This document shows, piece by piece, positions 63,531 to 64,000 of a stretch of 64,000 bases of DNA. Numbering within the stretch: position 1 is the first letter of the stretch; every line of letters begins with the position of its first letter. The stretch comes from DYMC01 sp035406705. Lineage in GTDB: Bacteria > Verrucomicrobiota > Lentisphaeria > Victivallales > GWF2-50-93. Position numbers and translations under genes: made by a program. The stretch is from NCBI GenBank assembly GCA_964426675.1, contig CAYRRM010000001.1, positions 1 through 64,000 of the forward strand. Reading direction: 5' to 3'. The notes under the pieces were generated by a model, which was not told where the DNA came from, ran no database searches, and saw only the letters and a list, made by a program, of their open reading frames with translations.

Positions 63531-63732
63531 CAAATAATTTTGAGCTTATATACAACGTTGGTCCGACGAAAAATGCTTTGCCGATAAAGTAAAGTCCTAT
63601 TGCGGTTGAAAGCAGATCATTTGCCCTGTCAAAACCAACTTTTGAAAGTATCCATATTCCTGCCATAAAACAAAAGAAAAAAGAGATTAAAGCTGCTATA
63701 CTGAAAATTAATGAAATAGTTTTTTTATTCAT
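63523..63732 (-). CDS. Small two-helix membrane protein
   Basis: The 69 residues contain two hydrophobic segments (about 6-30, ISLIFSIAALISFFFCFMAG, and about 42-62, TAIGLYFIGKAFFVGPTLYI). It has no recognised domain. A GGAGAAAA-type site precedes the ATG. It lies between convergent leuB and the DJ-1-like gene; the latter is on the same strand and ends 21 bases upstream, so they may be cotranscribed. Function unknown. Confidence 0.65.
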   Translation of the reverse strand: MNKKTISLIFSIAALISFFFCFMAGIWILSKVGFDRANDLLSTAIGLYFIGKAFFVGPTLYISSKLFEK

Positions 63733-63753
63733 TTTTCTCCTTTTTTAGTTAGA

Positions 63754-64000
63754 TTATTTTTTCTTATCAAGTATTGCTTTTAGTATGAAATTAGCGAATT
63801 CATATGCAGCTTTGGGGCCATTTGCGGTTATAATATTGCCGTCCTTTACCACTGCTTTGTTCTGATATATTGCGCCATTTTCGATTAAAATGTCCTTATC
63901 AAAACAAGTAGCTTTTTTGCCTTTCAGGAGCCCGGCATTTGCAAGTATATTTGGAGCGATACATATGGCAGCAAGAATTTTATTTTCCTTGTATGCTTTT
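63754..64000 (-). CDS. DJ-1/PfpI family protein, C-terminal part (start beyond window)
   Basis: The last 82 codons of a gene that runs off the right edge. It reads ILAAICIAPNILANAGLLKGKKATCF (given here as ILAAICIAP and LANAGLLKGKKAT), the nucleophile-elbow cysteine region of the DJ-1/PfpI superfamily. It ends with VVKDGNIITANGPKAAYEFANFIL, typical of the YajL/ThiJ branch. The family includes chaperone-, glyoxalase- and deglycase-like activities. The N-terminal half is not visible. Confidence 0.9.
   Translation of the reverse strand, partial: KAYKENKILAAICIAPNILANAGLLKGKKATCFDKDILIENGAIYQNKAVVKDGNIITANGPKAAYEFANFILKAILDKKK

Overview
The window looks like chromosome of an AT-rich, Gram-negative, anaerobe-like bacterium of the PVC superphylum, most likely Lentisphaerae or a close relative. 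This is inferred from secreted prepilin-type proteins ending in an H...DG motif placed next to glycan-degrading enzymes, a sulfatase, GH172 and GH94 enzymes, beta-helix proteins, and URO-D and DUF1638 proteins. No rRNA or marker gene in the window fixes the taxonomy.

Region 1 (1-8.4 kb) is a type V-B CRISPR-Cas system. It has an array of 13 visible 36-nt repeats running off the left edge, a probable tracrRNA with a recognisable anti-repeat, cas2, a cas4-cas1 fusion, an unusually long Cas12b (1371 aa) with all three RuvC motifs, and a WYL-domain regulator upstream. A good promoter for cas12b overlaps the end of the WYL gene. Region 2 (8.5-21.3 kb) is mainly housekeeping and envelope functions: a three-module LplT/PlsC/acyl-ACP synthetase fusion, a Sel1-repeat protein, a SUMF1-like lipoprotein, an O-antigen-ligase-like protein with TPRs, tRNA-Gly(CCC), a ferredoxin-type aldo/keto reductase, an HD-GYP protein, YjbQ, and a tpiA-secG-hydroxyacid dehydrogenase operon.

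Region 3 (21.4-39.6 kb) handles carbohydrates: a secreted nucleoside-hydrolase-like protein; an ABC importer in which both permeases are fused, with its binding protein and a TPR lipoprotein; a GH172 enzyme; a six-hairpin-type protein; and a LacI-controlled operon (regulator, prepilin-type protein, BNR_4 protein, large clan GH-A-like hydrolase with C-terminal membrane anchor, CBM-like lipoprotein). Region 4 (40-53.9 kb) is a minus-strand glycan cluster: GntR/LacI-type regulator, frameshifted prepilin, sulfatase, esterase, GH94 phosphorylase, DeoC aldolase, SGNH protein, beta-helix protein and URO-D-family protein. Region 5 (54.1-59.7 kb) holds rhamnulose-1-phosphate aldolase, an arabinose/fucose-isomerase-like protein, a large unknown and an IclR regulator. 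Region 6 (60.2-64 kb) has an orphan OppB-type permease, DUF1638, a LeuB-type dehydrogenase, a small membrane protein and a truncated DJ-1/PfpI gene.

The most striking signal outside gene annotation is a short inverted repeat, TGCGA-N3-TCGCA. It occurs at 14 perfect sites outside the CRISPR array, all but one inside genes and in all three codon phases. The same 13-mer sits inside every CRISPR repeat. This resembles a highly iterated palindrome shared between the chromosome and the crRNA repeat.
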